Of a stretch of DNA of 64,000 nt, positions 51,064 through 59,857 are shown one piece after another. The notes under the pieces are model-generated. The model did not search any database. It was not told where the DNA came from and was given only the letters and a program-made list of their open reading frames with translations. Within the stretch, counting starts at the first letter, position 1; each line of letters starts with the position of its first letter. Origin of the DNA: JAQVIJ01 sp041287365 (GTDB lineage: Bacteria; Desulfobacterota; Dissulfuribacteria; Dissulfuribacterales; DYLC01); NCBI GenBank assembly GCA_041287365.1, contig JBEULL010000004.1, positions 1 to 64,000 of the forward strand. Reading direction: 5' to 3'. The position numbers were made by a program, and so were the translations under genes.

Positions 51064-51945
51064 AGGGTGGTATCCGAGCCGTTCCGCCACTCCGAGTACT
51101 GCCTTTACATAGGGAATGCTGTGGTTGTATTGATATATGACCTGTTCCTGCGCCGTCCTGTCGAGGCCGGGTTTCCATCCATAGCCGTTTAGATAATTAG
51201 CCATGCTGGCCAGGGCATCTTGAGTGGAAAAGAGGTCTATTCGTCCGTCGTTATCGAAGTCTATGCCGAATTTCAGGGCATTTGACGGCATGAATTGACA
51301 GATGCCTATGGCACCGAAGATGGAGCCCTGAATGCCTACGGGGTCCATTTGATTGCGCCTGGCGTATTCGAGCAATGCCTTCAGTTCGTTATATGCCCAG
51401 CGGGATTTTTCCGCCAGTTTGTTGGCGAGCCAGTCTCGATCCATGCCCGTAAGTGTATCGGCAGGAAGCAACGGAGCGACCTTTTCGATGCTATCGGCCA
51501 GGGCCATGCTGGCCAGTATGTTGAACGCCTTGTATCTGCCTGTGAAATTGCCCAGGTCCGTTTCTATGAGCAGAATGGCCGTCAGTATCTCTGAAGGCAC
51601 ATCGAAACCTTCCTGTACCTGCATGAGCAATTCCTTATTGGTTTTCAGATAGCTCCTGGCCTTTGATATGTTGCGATCTGTCAAAAAGATATCGTAATGC
51701 CTCGGAAGTTCCTTATGCGTGAGCTTTCGCGGCATTATGCCCGCATTGAATCTTACGTCTTCCCGTTCAAAAAGAGTGATTATTGTAGCCTCGTCCTCTC
51801 CATCTGCCACGAGACGTTCTATAAGGGGCACCCAGACAGCCTTTTTTTGCTCGGCAAGTGCCCCTGCCTCTGCGGAAGAGTGCAGCAACAAGAGTAAAAT
51901 CAGGCAACAGAGTGAATAAAACCGTTTCTTAGCCGTTCCAGCCAT
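51058..51945 (-). CDS. Lytic murein transglycosylase (MltB family)
   Basis: Cleaves peptidoglycan glycan strands, forming 1,6-anhydromuramic ends. 295 aa with signal peptide 'LCCLILLLLLHSSAEAGA'; the Cys pair lies in the hydrophobic core but there is no clear lipobox, so it may be soluble periplasmic. The catalytic Glu is in 'AILLIETDLGNFTGRYKAFN' (about residue 129), and 'GSIFGAIGICQFMPSNALKFG' and 'DNDGRIDLFSTQDALAS' are MltB/SltB hallmarks. Overlaps the M23 peptidase gene by 17 nt; both remodel the wall. Confidence 0.92.
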   Translation of the reverse strand: MAGTAKKRFYSLCCLILLLLLHSSAEAGALAEQKKAVWVPLIERLVADGEDEATIITLFEREDVRFNAGIMPRKLTHKELPRHYDIFLTDRNISKARSYLKTNKELLMQVQEGFDVPSEILTAILLIETDLGNFTGRYKAFNILASMALADSIEKVAPLLPADTLTGMDRDWLANKLAEKSRWAYNELKALLEYARRNQMDPVGIQGSIFGAIGICQFMPSNALKFGIDFDNDGRIDLFSTQDALASMANYLNGYGWKPGLDRTAQEQVIYQYNHSIPYVKAVLGVAERLGYHPR

Positions 51946-53305
51946 CCGGTGGGCCTTTGGTGGTCAGTGTCTCCACCAAGACGAGTTTTTGAGGTTCTGG
52001 TGTCTCCATCAATTGGGCCAAATGGAGTTGCTGAGCATGGAACTGATCGAGTTCATGGCCGGACAGGGTAAAGACAGATTTGAATTTGACGGACAATGGG
52101 TTCTTCAGGACGCCGTTTTCAGCGATACGATAGTCCAGGTGTGGCCCGGTGGCTATGCCGGTCATACCTACTCGGGCTACGACCTGTTTCTGGACGACAT
52201 GCACACCCACCTTGATACCGTCTTCAAATCTGGAGAGATGTGCATACTGCGTCTCATAACCGCCTGGATGCTTTATGGACAGGGTATTGCCATAGCCGTT
52301 TTTCCATCCGGCGAATGAGACTATTCCATCCGCCACAGCCATGACAGGAGTTCCTACGGGAGCGGAGAGATCGATACCCTGATGAGGACGATCTACCCCT
52401 AATACAGGGTGTTTCCGATGCATGGTGAAGTTGGAAGTGACCTTGAAGATGGGCAAGGGGGATTTCAAAAAGGCGGTGCCTAATGTTTTGCCAGTTTCAT
52501 CGTAGTAATTGCCTTTCGGGGCATTGGATGGCTTGAAATAGTAGGCATGGTGTTTCCCCTTGGCACCTTCTAGTTTGGCGGAAAGTATTCGGCCATAGCC
52601 CACGAATTGTCCGTTTTTATAGTATTTTTCCAATAACATTTCAAAGCGATCTCCACGAGTAAGATCGTTGTTGAAATCGATACGGGATGCAAAGATATCG
52701 GCAAATGCCAGCGTCAATCGTTCACTTTCTCCAAGACGGGCAAATGCCTGAAACAGAGAACCATCGATAGCTCCGGAGAGTTTCACCACATGCCTTTCAA
52801 GTGTGATGTCTTCTTTGGCGATGGTCAGATTGTTTTCATCCTCATCGGGCTCCATTGTGTAGATTTCAAAGGGATTTTTTTCGTAGGTGCAACGAATGAG
52901 TTTGCCGGAGTAATCCATGACCAGGGCGAATGCCTCACCCGGTCTACTCTTACGTAAGTTGACCACACGAGAGAGCTTTTGAGTGATCTTTTCCGCCAAT
53001 TCGTCTGCCTGTTTGTCGTGTAAAAGTACTCGTTGCAGCGCCTCGCTGAAGCTTTCACCCTTTTGAAGGGCACCCGTCAGGACAATGGCTGACTGAATGT
53101 TGGTCTCGGCTTTCTGGGTTTGCGATGTTTGGGCCTGGGTCGAAACGGCTGTTTCTGCAGGGGTGGTGGCCTGAACCGCCTGAACCGCCTGAACCGTTTG
53201 TTGTGAAGGAACTGAATTCTGCTGATATGGAGTGGAGTAGTGAATGACTGCAATAAAGGACAGAATGATTACGGATAACAATAAGATGTAAAGATTTTTT
53301 TGCAT
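51929..53305 (-). CDS. M23 family metallopeptidase (LytM type)
   Basis: Exported or membrane-anchored zinc endopeptidase of about 458 aa. An N-terminal hydrophobic helix ('LYILLLSVIILSFIAVI') is followed by a Gln/Thr/Val-rich linker with imperfect AVQA repeats (about 30-55), a middle domain, and the catalytic M23 domain with 'RPHQGIDLSAP' (HxxxD) and 'HLDYRI' (HxH-type). Both motifs are intact, so it should be active. ATG 53305 follows AAAGGAGG; an in-frame ATG at 53320 would lie before that signal. Confidence 0.92.
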   Translation of the reverse strand: MQKNLYILLLSVIILSFIAVIHYSTPYQQNSVPSQQTVQAVQAVQATTPAETAVSTQAQTSQTQKAETNIQSAIVLTGALQKGESFSEALQRVLLHDKQADELAEKITQKLSRVVNLRKSRPGEAFALVMDYSGKLIRCTYEKNPFEIYTMEPDEDENNLTIAKEDITLERHVVKLSGAIDGSLFQAFARLGESERLTLAFADIFASRIDFNNDLTRGDRFEMLLEKYYKNGQFVGYGRILSAKLEGAKGKHHAYYFKPSNAPKGNYYDETGKTLGTAFLKSPLPIFKVTSNFTMHRKHPVLGVDRPHQGIDLSAPVGTPVMAVADGIVSFAGWKNGYGNTLSIKHPGGYETQYAHLSRFEDGIKVGVHVVQKQVVARVGMTGIATGPHLDYRIAENGVLKNPLSVKFKSVFTLSGHELDQFHAQQLHLAQLMETPEPQKLVLVETLTTKGPPDGWNG

Positions 53306-53513
53306 TTTCCCTCCTTTCAATCAGGGGCGTTTTGCCACGACACTACACATGGGATGCCCTCTACTCCCTGTTTTTCAGGGTGTTTTTTTGAAATTATTTT
53401 TCAAAATACATAAAAAATTGTCTAAACTTGTAAAAATTATTATAAAAAACAAGCTGATAGCATTTAATATACCGTATAAAATTCAAAAAACAACCCAAAT
53501 GGGTGCTATGTGA

Positions 53514-53900
53514 TTAGATTGCCTTTATCCAGATGCTGCGGGTTCTGGGGCCGTCGAATTCGCAGAAAAATATCCTTTGCCATGTGCCGAGGCATAAACC
53601 GCCTTTTTCAACCGGAATCAGCACGGACGACCCTGTCAGGGCTGTTTGAATGTGGGCAGGGGAATTGCCTTCCATGTGGCGGTAGTGCAGGTCAGGGGTG
53701 ATACGTTTCAGCGCCTGAATCAGGTCTTCCCTGACAGCAGGGTCTGCACCTTCGTTGATGAGAATGCCTGCGGTGGTGTGCGGAACGAAGACCAGTACAA
53801 TGCCGTCCGATATGCCGAGGTCTGTGATCACTGACTGCACTTCACCGGTGATGTCCAGGAGTTCCATTGCAGCATGGGTCTTGATGGTTAGTTGCTTCAT
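53514..53900 (-). CDS. YjbQ family protein (UPF0047)
   Basis: 128-aa protein. The family signatures 'FVPHTTAGILINEGAD', 'YRHMEGNSPAHIQTALTGSS' and 'LGTWQRIFFCEFDGPR' are all present. Members were reported to have weak thiamine-phosphate synthase activity, but the main role is not settled. ATG 53900 with GAGGAGAC upstream. Divergent from mutL (44 bp between starts). Confidence 0.92.
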   Translation of the reverse strand: MKQLTIKTHAAMELLDITGEVQSVITDLGISDGIVLVFVPHTTAGILINEGADPAVREDLIQALKRITPDLHYRHMEGNSPAHIQTALTGSSVLIPVEKGGLCLGTWQRIFFCEFDGPRTRSIWIKAI

Positions 53901-53944
53901 TGGTGTCTCCTCTGCTTGAGAGATATCTATTAGTGTGTTTTAGT

Positions 53945-55714
53945 ATGGATATGGGCCAGATACACATACTTCCGCCGCATATAGCCAATAGGATCGCTGC
54001 CGGAGAGGTGGTGGAGCGACCTGCGTCTATCGTAAAGGAATTACTGGAAAATGCAATAGATTCAGGGGCTGACTCCATTACCGTGGAATTGGAGGACGGT
54101 GGCAAATCCTTGATTCGTGTGCGAGATAACGGTTGCGGCATTGCCTTCGATGATATCTCATTGGCCATAGAGAGACATGCCACCAGCAAGATACAGGATG
54201 AAGCGGGGCTGGATGCCATCATTACTCTGGGGTTTCGGGGAGAGGCCTTGCCGAGCATAGGTGCTGTATCGTTTCTTACCATTCAGTCGCGGCCTTCGGA
54301 CGCCGTATCAGGGGGATTTGTCAGTATCCGTTTCGGTAGGGATAAAAGGCATGGCCCTGTGGGCTGTGCGCCGGGGACAACCGTGAGCGTGGAGGACCTC
54401 TTTTTGGAATTGCCGGGCCGACGTCGTTTTCTGAAGACTAACCAGACCGAATTAGGGCATATTTCCATGGTGATGCGCAGGCTGGCTGCAGCATATCCAC
54501 ATATCGCCATGGAACTCTGGCATGAGGGCCGGCGCCTCTTCGAGTTCAAAAAGAGGGCTGGCGCCATGCGGTTGGAACCCCTTGCAGGAGCGGCACTTTG
54601 CTTCAAATTTTTATCGGTATCTAGTCTTGTTTCTGGTGGTTATGAGATAGAAATGTATTTGGGGCTTCCTGAACATGCTGCACCCAATGCCAAGTCGTTC
54701 CATTTCTTCCTGAATGGCAGACCGATACGGGATGCCATGCTCTGGAAGGCTGTCACCGAGGCATACAAAGGCCTGCTCATGAAGAATTTTTTTCCTGTGG
54801 GTGGGTTGTTCCTTCGGTGCGATCCAGCCCTTGTGGATGTAAATGTCCATCCAGGCAAGCATGAGGTCCGTTTTGCGGAGCCTGATAATGTCTATCGTAT
54901 GGTTTATAATGCGGTAAGAAATGCGTTGAACGGTGAGTCCCATACCCAGTTTTCATGTATGACGGCCTCTGCATCTCAGACCGTCTCTGTTGCTGAACAT
55001 GCTGTTTTTTCTTGGGACTGTAAGAAAAGCCCCGGAGTGCAGGAGCCGAGACAGAGTGACTGGAGCGAGGTTTTGCAACAATTGGATTCAGGGTGTGTGC
55101 CGGTTGAGTACAAGCCAGGCACACCTCGGATTGAGAGTGTTCAGCCCTTTCGAATCATAGGACAGACATGGCACAGTTATATAATGGTGGAAATGGGCTC
55201 GCAGCTTTTGATCGTGGATCAGCATGCAGCCCATGAGGCCGTTGTGTTTCAGCGTTTGCAGCAGACCCTTGAAGAAAAGACATGGAGGCTTCAACCGCTT
55301 TTGTTGCCTTTGATTATAGAGTTTGATCTGAGTCAACTGGCTGCGCTTTATGAAGTACAGCCGCTTTTGCAGGAATTGGGTGTTATGCTGGAGCCGTTTG
55401 GTCCGTTTCAGGCAAAAGTGACGGCATTGCCCGACTGGCTGTCACAGAAGGCAGATGTGAGGAGGTTGCTTCAGGAGGTCATAAAGCTCCTGATCGAAGA
55501 CCACGGGTCGTCAAAGAGGCGTGTTTTGTATGAACACATTGCATCGATGGCCTGCGAGGATGCCGTTCAGGCAGGGCACCCCCTGACCTTTGAAGAGATG
55601 CAATCCTTGATGCAGGATGTTTTGGAAATCGGGGCGACGCATTGTCCCCATGGCAGACCCATCTTCTTTCAGATGAGCAGGCAGGAACTGGAAAAGCTTT
55701 TGGGGCGGCGGTGA
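53945..55714 (+). CDS. mutL: DNA mismatch repair protein MutL
   Basis: Couples MutS mismatch recognition to strand removal. GHKL ATPase: 'GEVVERPASIVKELLENAID', 'RVRDNGCGI' and 'TLGFRGEALPSIGAVS'. The C-terminal domain has the endonuclease-type motifs 'DQHAAHEAVVFQ' (final Glu of the DQHAx2Ex4E pattern is Gln), 'MACEDAVQAGHPL' and 'HCPHGRPIFFQ', so nicking activity is likely but has one changed residue. ATG 53945 is preferred; the in-frame upstream stretch to 53900 is antisense to yjbQ. No mutS in the window. Confidence 0.95.
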   Translation: MDMGQIHILPPHIANRIAAGEVVERPASIVKELLENAIDSGADSITVELEDGGKSLIRVRDNGCGIAFDDISLAIERHATSKIQDEAGLDAIITLGFRGEALPSIGAVSFLTIQSRPSDAVSGGFVSIRFGRDKRHGPVGCAPGTTVSVEDLFLELPGRRRFLKTNQTELGHISMVMRRLAAAYPHIAMELWHEGRRLFEFKKRAGAMRLEPLAGAALCFKFLSVSSLVSGGYEIEMYLGLPEHAAPNAKSFHFFLNGRPIRDAMLWKAVTEAYKGLLMKNFFPVGGLFLRCDPALVDVNVHPGKHEVRFAEPDNVYRMVYNAVRNALNGESHTQFSCMTASASQTVSVAEHAVFSWDCKKSPGVQEPRQSDWSEVLQQLDSGCVPVEYKPGTPRIESVQPFRIIGQTWHSYIMVEMGSQLLIVDQHAAHEAVVFQRLQQTLEEKTWRLQPLLLPLIIEFDLSQLAALYEVQPLLQELGVMLEPFGPFQAKVTALPDWLSQKADVRRLLQEVIKLLIEDHGSSKRRVLYEHIASMACEDAVQAGHPLTFEEMQSLMQDVLEIGATHCPHGRPIFFQMSRQELEKLLGRR

Positions 55715-55788
55715 GAATTTTGCCGGCATCAGGTCTTTACAATCGTTCCTGCGCATATTAAATTTATAATCTTATAAAAATGCACAAC

Positions 55789-55865
55789 CTGCCCATAGCT
55801 CAACCGGATAGAGCAACGGCCTTCTAAGCCGTAGGTTGGGGGTTCGATTCCCTCTGGGCAGGCCA
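55789..55865 (+). tRNA. tRNA-Arg (TCT)
   Basis: Full cloverleaf: acceptor CTGCCCA pairing with TGGGCAG, D-arm GCTC..GAGC, anticodon stem ACGGC/GCCGT with loop CTTCTAA (anticodon TCT), and T-arm with GTTCGATTC. Discriminator G and encoded CCA. A TATAAT box (55765-55770) lies 18 bp upstream and suits its promoter; the -35 is weak. Confidence 0.97.
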
Positions 55866-55998
55866 TTTTTTTATCGAATCGTCCTTGTTTCAGATTTTTC
55901 CTAAAAAATTCAATTTTGTGAAAAAATGAATTGCCATTCAGCAAAATCTGTGGTAAGCATTCCCTTCAACAAAGAATTTGGAGTTTCAGGCGCGTGGC

Positions 55999-56027
55999 TT
56001 GACAAAATACTTTCCTTATAGTATCAG
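55999..56027 (+). promoter_or_regulatory. Candidate dsrC promoter
   Basis: TTGACA (55999-56004), 17-nt spacer, then TATCAG (56022-56027), 56 bp before the dsrC ATG. The -35 is perfect and the -10 is partial. dsrC is usually strongly expressed from its own promoter, in accord with this and the terminator after it. Confidence 0.45.
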
Positions 56028-56082
56028 GAAAAGATTAGGTTAAAAGCTTGCGAAAAATCAAAAACTCATCAGGAGGAATGTT

Positions 56083-56403
56083 ATGGCAACAATAGAGTAC
56101 AAGGGTAAGTCTTATAATGTCGATGAAGACGGCTTCTTGACAAAAGGCCTGGAGGAGTGGGACGAGAACTGGGTCGAGTATGTAAAGACTCAGGAAGGTA
56201 TTTCCGAGTTGACTGACGAACACAGAAAGCTGATCGAAGTTCTTCAGGATTACTTCAAAAAGAACGGTATCGCCCCCATGGTCAGAATCCTTTCCAAGAC
56301 CACAGGGTTTCCGCTTAAGAAGATTTACGAGCTGTTCCCATCGGGTCCTGGTAAGGGAGCTTGTAAGATGGCCGGCCTTCCAAAGCCGACCGGTTGCGTG
56401 TAA
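56083..56403 (+). CDS. dsrC: Dissimilatory sulfite reductase-associated protein DsrC (TusE family)
   Basis: DsrC carries sulfur as a trisulfide between its two C-terminal cysteines during dissimilatory sulfite reduction (or the reverse). The 106 aa end 'GACKMAGLPKPTGCV', with cysteines 10 residues apart and the last being the penultimate residue; this is the true DsrC form, since TusE and RspA types lack one. Core motifs 'EDGFLTKGLEEWDENW', 'YFKKNGIAPMVRIL' and 'IYELFPSGPGKGACK' fit. RBS AGGAGG is 6 nt upstream. dsrAB are not in the window, as often seen. Confidence 0.95.
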   Translation: MATIEYKGKSYNVDEDGFLTKGLEEWDENWVEYVKTQEGISELTDEHRKLIEVLQDYFKKNGIAPMVRILSKTTGFPLKKIYELFPSGPGKGACKMAGLPKPTGCV

Positions 56404-56425
56404 TTTTTGTAATTTTTTTATTTTC

Positions 56426-56461
56426 AAAAAGAGGCCATGGGGTCCCATGGCCTCTTTTTTT
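56426..56461. terminator. Strong bidirectional rho-independent terminator
   Basis: GAGGCCATGGG and CCCATGGCCTC form an 11-bp stem; plus-strand T-run of seven follows for dsrC, and the minus strand also ends in five T for the convergent motA gene. It separates the two genes. Confidence 0.9.
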
Positions 56462-56467
56462 ATGGTA

Positions 56468-57220
56468 TTAAAATGACTTTCTCTGCAGAGTGGGCAGATA
56501 ATTGTTCAGAACATCCTGCACCAGACGGGTGTTCAAACCCTTCTGAATGCAGAGTATGCCGTCCATGACCATTCTTTTGTGTATTTCTTCCTCGAGGCTT
56601 CTGCGTTTGAGTTTGTCTGCAATGGGAAAAAAGATCAGATGGGCCAGCAACGCCCCGTACAGTGTGGTCAAGAGGGCGACCGCCAGGCCTGCGCCTACCT
56701 TTGACGGGTCGTGCAGATTCGCCATCATGGAGACCAGGCCTACCAGAGTACCCAGCATACCGAATGCAGGTGCGGCCTCTCCCATGGCGATGAAGATGTT
56801 TCTGCCTACAGTATGGCGTTCCAGTGCCATCTCTATCTCTGTTTCGATGGTGTTTTTGATGAAATCGGCTGAGTGACCGTCTGCGCAGAGTAGAGCCGCC
56901 CTTTTTAGAAAAGGGTCGTGAATAACGAAGTGTTCCATTTGCAGGATGCCTTCCTTGCGCGTGAAATTGGAGAGCGCCAGGATCTCCCTGACTATGTCGT
57001 CCATGGGAGTCGTCCTGAGGGTGAAGGCCTTGGTCGCTATCTTGACCGCATTTAGAATGTCTTCCAGATTGAAACGAATAAAGGTGGTGGCGATGGTGCC
57101 GCCGAAGACGATCAGGGCCGCAGGCAGATCGATATATATGCCCACATTGCCGCTTATGAAAATGGCGGATGCTATGAGCAGAAGTCCGAATAATAACCCT
57201 CCAATAGTACCTCTATCCAT
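56468..57220 (-). CDS. motA: Flagellar motor stator protein MotA-like
   Basis: MotA/PomA-type channel subunit of 250 aa with four hydrophobic helices. N-terminal 'GTIGGLLFGLLLIASAIFI', 'IDLPAALIVFGGTIATTFI' and the C-terminal pair around 'APAFGMLGTLVGLVSMMANL' and 'GAGLAVALLTTLYGALLAHLIFFP' are typical. A conserved polar/charged loop lies between TM2 and TM3. Its partner MotB is separately coded at 31985. ExbB/TolQ are relatives, but the PomA-like start is distinctive. Confidence 0.9.
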   Translation of the reverse strand: MDRGTIGGLLFGLLLIASAIFISGNVGIYIDLPAALIVFGGTIATTFIRFNLEDILNAVKIATKAFTLRTTPMDDIVREILALSNFTRKEGILQMEHFVIHDPFLKRAALLCADGHSADFIKNTIETEIEMALERHTVGRNIFIAMGEAAPAFGMLGTLVGLVSMMANLHDPSKVGAGLAVALLTTLYGALLAHLIFFPIADKLKRRSLEEEIHKRMVMDGILCIQKGLNTRLVQDVLNNYLPTLQRKSF

Positions 57221-57305
57221 ATTTTTTTATCCATAATGATAGTCGATGCTGGCGCTGGTGGTGCATTAAAGGGTATCAAGGCGGTTTTTTATCACCGCCC
57301 CGATG

Positions 57306-58676
57306 TTATATGCCGGTGGGGAACTTGGGCAGATCCTTCAATGCCTCTGCGATCTTTTCTTCCGGATATTCGTAATCCACCAGTTTGCCTTCCAGATAGT
57401 CGTCATAGGCCGTCAGATCGAAGTGACCATGCCCGCTGAAGCAGAACAGAATACATTTTTCTTCACCGGTTTCCTTGCACTTCAGCGCCTCGTCTATGAC
57501 TCCTTTTATGACGTGTGAGGTCTCCGGCGCCGGAACGATGCCCTCTGTGCGGGCGAACATCAAGGCAGCCTCGAAGACTGGATTCTGTGTGTATGCCCTG
57601 GCCGTTATAAGCCCTGAATGTACCAGATTGCAGAGCACAGGGGCATCTCCGTGATAACGCAGACCTCCTGCATGTATGCCGGGAGGTTCAAAAGAGTGCC
57701 CGAGGGTGTGCATGAGCATGAGCGGAGTCATGCCCGCCGTATCGCCGTAATCATAGCGGTATTGACCTTTGGTTAGGGTAGGACATGAGGCAGGTTCTAT
57801 GCCGATGATCTCCACATCGCTCTTGCCTTTGATTTTATCCCTGGCAAATGGTATGGCGATACCCCCGAAATTGGAGCCGCCTCCCACGCAGCCCATGACG
57901 ATGTCCGCCTTGTCTTCTGCTAGCGCCAGCTGTTTCTGCGCCTCGAGCCCAATGACCGTCTGGTGCAGAAGTACATGATTGAGCACGCTGCCCAGGGCAT
58001 AATTGGTATCCGCGTGAGTGGCTGCGTCCTCAACGGCCTCGGAGATAGCCATGCCCAGGCTGCCTTTGGTATCCGGATTTTTGGCCAGGGCTGCGCGGCC
58101 CACGTTGGTCCTGTCTGTAGGAGATGGGTAGACCTCGCCGTCCCAAATGTGCATGAGAATGCGTCTGTAAGGCTTTTGATAATAGCTGACCTTGACCATA
58201 TAAACGGTGCATTGCATGCCAAAGAGTTTACATGCAAAGGACAGGGCGCTTCCCCACTGACCAGCGCCTGTCTCGGTGGCAAGGCGCTGTACACCGGCCT
58301 TTTTGTTGTAATATGCCTGGGCTACGGCGGTGTTGGGTTTGTGGCTGCCCGGTGGGCTGACACTTTCGTTTTTGTAGTAGATACGGGCCGGTGTGCCCAG
58401 GGCCTTTTCCAGATTTCTTGCGCGATGCAGGGGCGAAGGCCTCCAGAGCTTGTATATCTCCCTTACCTCGCCTGGAATCTCTATCCATGTCTCGGAAGAC
58501 ATCTCTTGTGCGATCAAGGCATCTGGAAAGATGGGTTTTAGATCGTCGGGAGTGACCGGTTTGCCCGTGGCCGGATGCAGAGGGGGGGCCAGAGGTGTGG
58601 GCAGCTCGGGCAATATATTGTACCAGGCATCGGGCATCTCTTTTTCGCTCAGATAAATCTTGTAGCTTTCATTCAT
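57306..58676 (-). CDS. Tryptophan synthase beta-like protein (TrpB2 type)
   Basis: PLP enzyme of the TrpB2 group that can make tryptophan from indole and serine without a standard TrpA partner. The 456 aa contain the PLP-lysine motif 'PPGSHKPNTAVAQAYYN' (about 116-132), 'ETGAGQWGSALSFA' (catalytic Glu) and 'GCVGGGSNFGGIA' (phosphate loop). The long N-terminal 'WYNILPELPTPLAPPLHP' is typical of TrpB2. No other trp gene is nearby, as often for this group; it may salvage indole. Confidence 0.93.
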   Translation of the reverse strand: MNESYKIYLSEKEMPDAWYNILPELPTPLAPPLHPATGKPVTPDDLKPIFPDALIAQEMSSETWIEIPGEVREIYKLWRPSPLHRARNLEKALGTPARIYYKNESVSPPGSHKPNTAVAQAYYNKKAGVQRLATETGAGQWGSALSFACKLFGMQCTVYMVKVSYYQKPYRRILMHIWDGEVYPSPTDRTNVGRAALAKNPDTKGSLGMAISEAVEDAATHADTNYALGSVLNHVLLHQTVIGLEAQKQLALAEDKADIVMGCVGGGSNFGGIAIPFARDKIKGKSDVEIIGIEPASCPTLTKGQYRYDYGDTAGMTPLMLMHTLGHSFEPPGIHAGGLRYHGDAPVLCNLVHSGLITARAYTQNPVFEAALMFARTEGIVPAPETSHVIKGVIDEALKCKETGEEKCILFCFSGHGHFDLTAYDDYLEGKLVDYEYPEEKIAEALKDLPKFPTGI

Positions 58677-58763
58677 ATGTATATCTCCTATCTATTTTTA
58701 ATGACACCGGGAAGTTATATTGTCGAGCCCGGTTCTGTCATCAGTTTAATCTACTTGTATCTG

Positions 58764-59765
58764 CTATTTAAAGGAATATACGAACGTACACCATACGTTC
58801 TGGCCTTCGGGTTTGTTTTTGGCCTCGAACTCCCACTGACTGCGCAGGGTGAACATCATGTTTTGATATTGATACCAGATGCCGGGACCAAGGGCCCAGA
58901 CCTGGGACTGATCTCCTTCCATGGCCTTCAAGGCGTCCTGGAGCGGGGCCGGAAAGCGGTTCAGACCGTGGAAGTCGTCATTTTTGACCTGTCTGTAATA
59001 GTAGCCGCTCATACCCAGTCTCAACTCAGGAAGGATTGCATAAGAGGCGTTGAAATCCACATGAAATTCGTCTCCTGGAGTGCGGTCAAAACTCACGGGT
59101 GCGCCGGAGATGTAGTTGTCCTGCCGTGTGTTGAAATCGTACATGAACTTGGCGGACAGCTCCAGTTCCTTGGTGGGAAGCCAGGTGGCGGCGAACACCG
59201 GTTCTATGGTCCAGAAATTCCTGCCCATGGCGGATAGATTGCGTTCGCTTTCATTGGAGAAAGGTACATAGATGTCTGTGCCGAATACCATGTGCAGCCT
59301 GCCTTCCAGCAGGTGCCATGTGAGAATGAACGGGTCATAGATGAGATATGGTGTATCCACTGAGGAATAGTGCCGTTTGCCTTGAGGCCCTACCGGAACA
59401 TTGAAGTCCATTATACGATCCGTCATCAAGAAAAAGAGGTGCTGACCGTAGTTTGCGCCCAGAAGCTGGTAGTTGGATATCCAGATGAGGCGCAAGACCT
59501 CTGCATAAACGGACGCCTCATTCAGCAGCCCTGAGTCATGGCCCTTGGCGTTTTTCAGCTCGTCTGCATTGTAATAGTAGAGATAATCCACCAAATGAAT
59601 GCCAGGAGGCGGTGCAGCCCCTGCAAAGAACGATTCTGCGCCGTTGGGATATGTCTCACCGCCGCCTGCCATGGCATCACCCATGAAACCTGCGCATGTC
59701 AGCATATTGGCCAAATAGCCGATGGCACAAGAACGCAGAAAACCCTTCAAAAACCCTTTTCCCAT
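58764..59765 (-). CDS. Outer-membrane beta-barrel protein (PF13557-like)
   Basis: 333-aa exported protein. Signal peptide near 'CAIGYLANMLTCAGFMGDAMA'; then 'YPNGAESFFAGAAPPPGIHLVDYLYYYNAD' in parts, alternating aromatic strands and a C-terminal 'WCTFVYSFK'. This fits the SphA/MetA-type barrel family placed in phenol- or alkane-degradation clusters, where it may carry hydrophobic compounds; here no such genes adjoin it. Function is therefore open. Confidence 0.72.
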   Translation of the reverse strand: MGKGFLKGFLRSCAIGYLANMLTCAGFMGDAMAGGGETYPNGAESFFAGAAPPPGIHLVDYLYYYNADELKNAKGHDSGLLNEASVYAEVLRLIWISNYQLLGANYGQHLFFLMTDRIMDFNVPVGPQGKRHYSSVDTPYLIYDPFILTWHLLEGRLHMVFGTDIYVPFSNESERNLSAMGRNFWTIEPVFAATWLPTKELELSAKFMYDFNTRQDNYISGAPVSFDRTPGDEFHVDFNASYAILPELRLGMSGYYYRQVKNDDFHGLNRFPAPLQDALKAMEGDQSQVWALGPGIWYQYQNMMFTLRSQWEFEAKNKPEGQNVWCTFVYSFK

Positions 59766-59857
59766 GTTTCCACTCCTTTATTTTTTGCGATAAATGTCTT
59801 TTAATACAGTATTTGAGGTTATTGTTCAATACAGATGTGTAAAGGTTGATAAATGGA

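Noticed and set aside
53321..53513. A+T-rich gap as origin or regulatory array
   Set aside because: It has A+T-rich runs and a TATAAT on the minus strand at a plausible site for the M23 gene, but no DnaA boxes or iterons were recognised.
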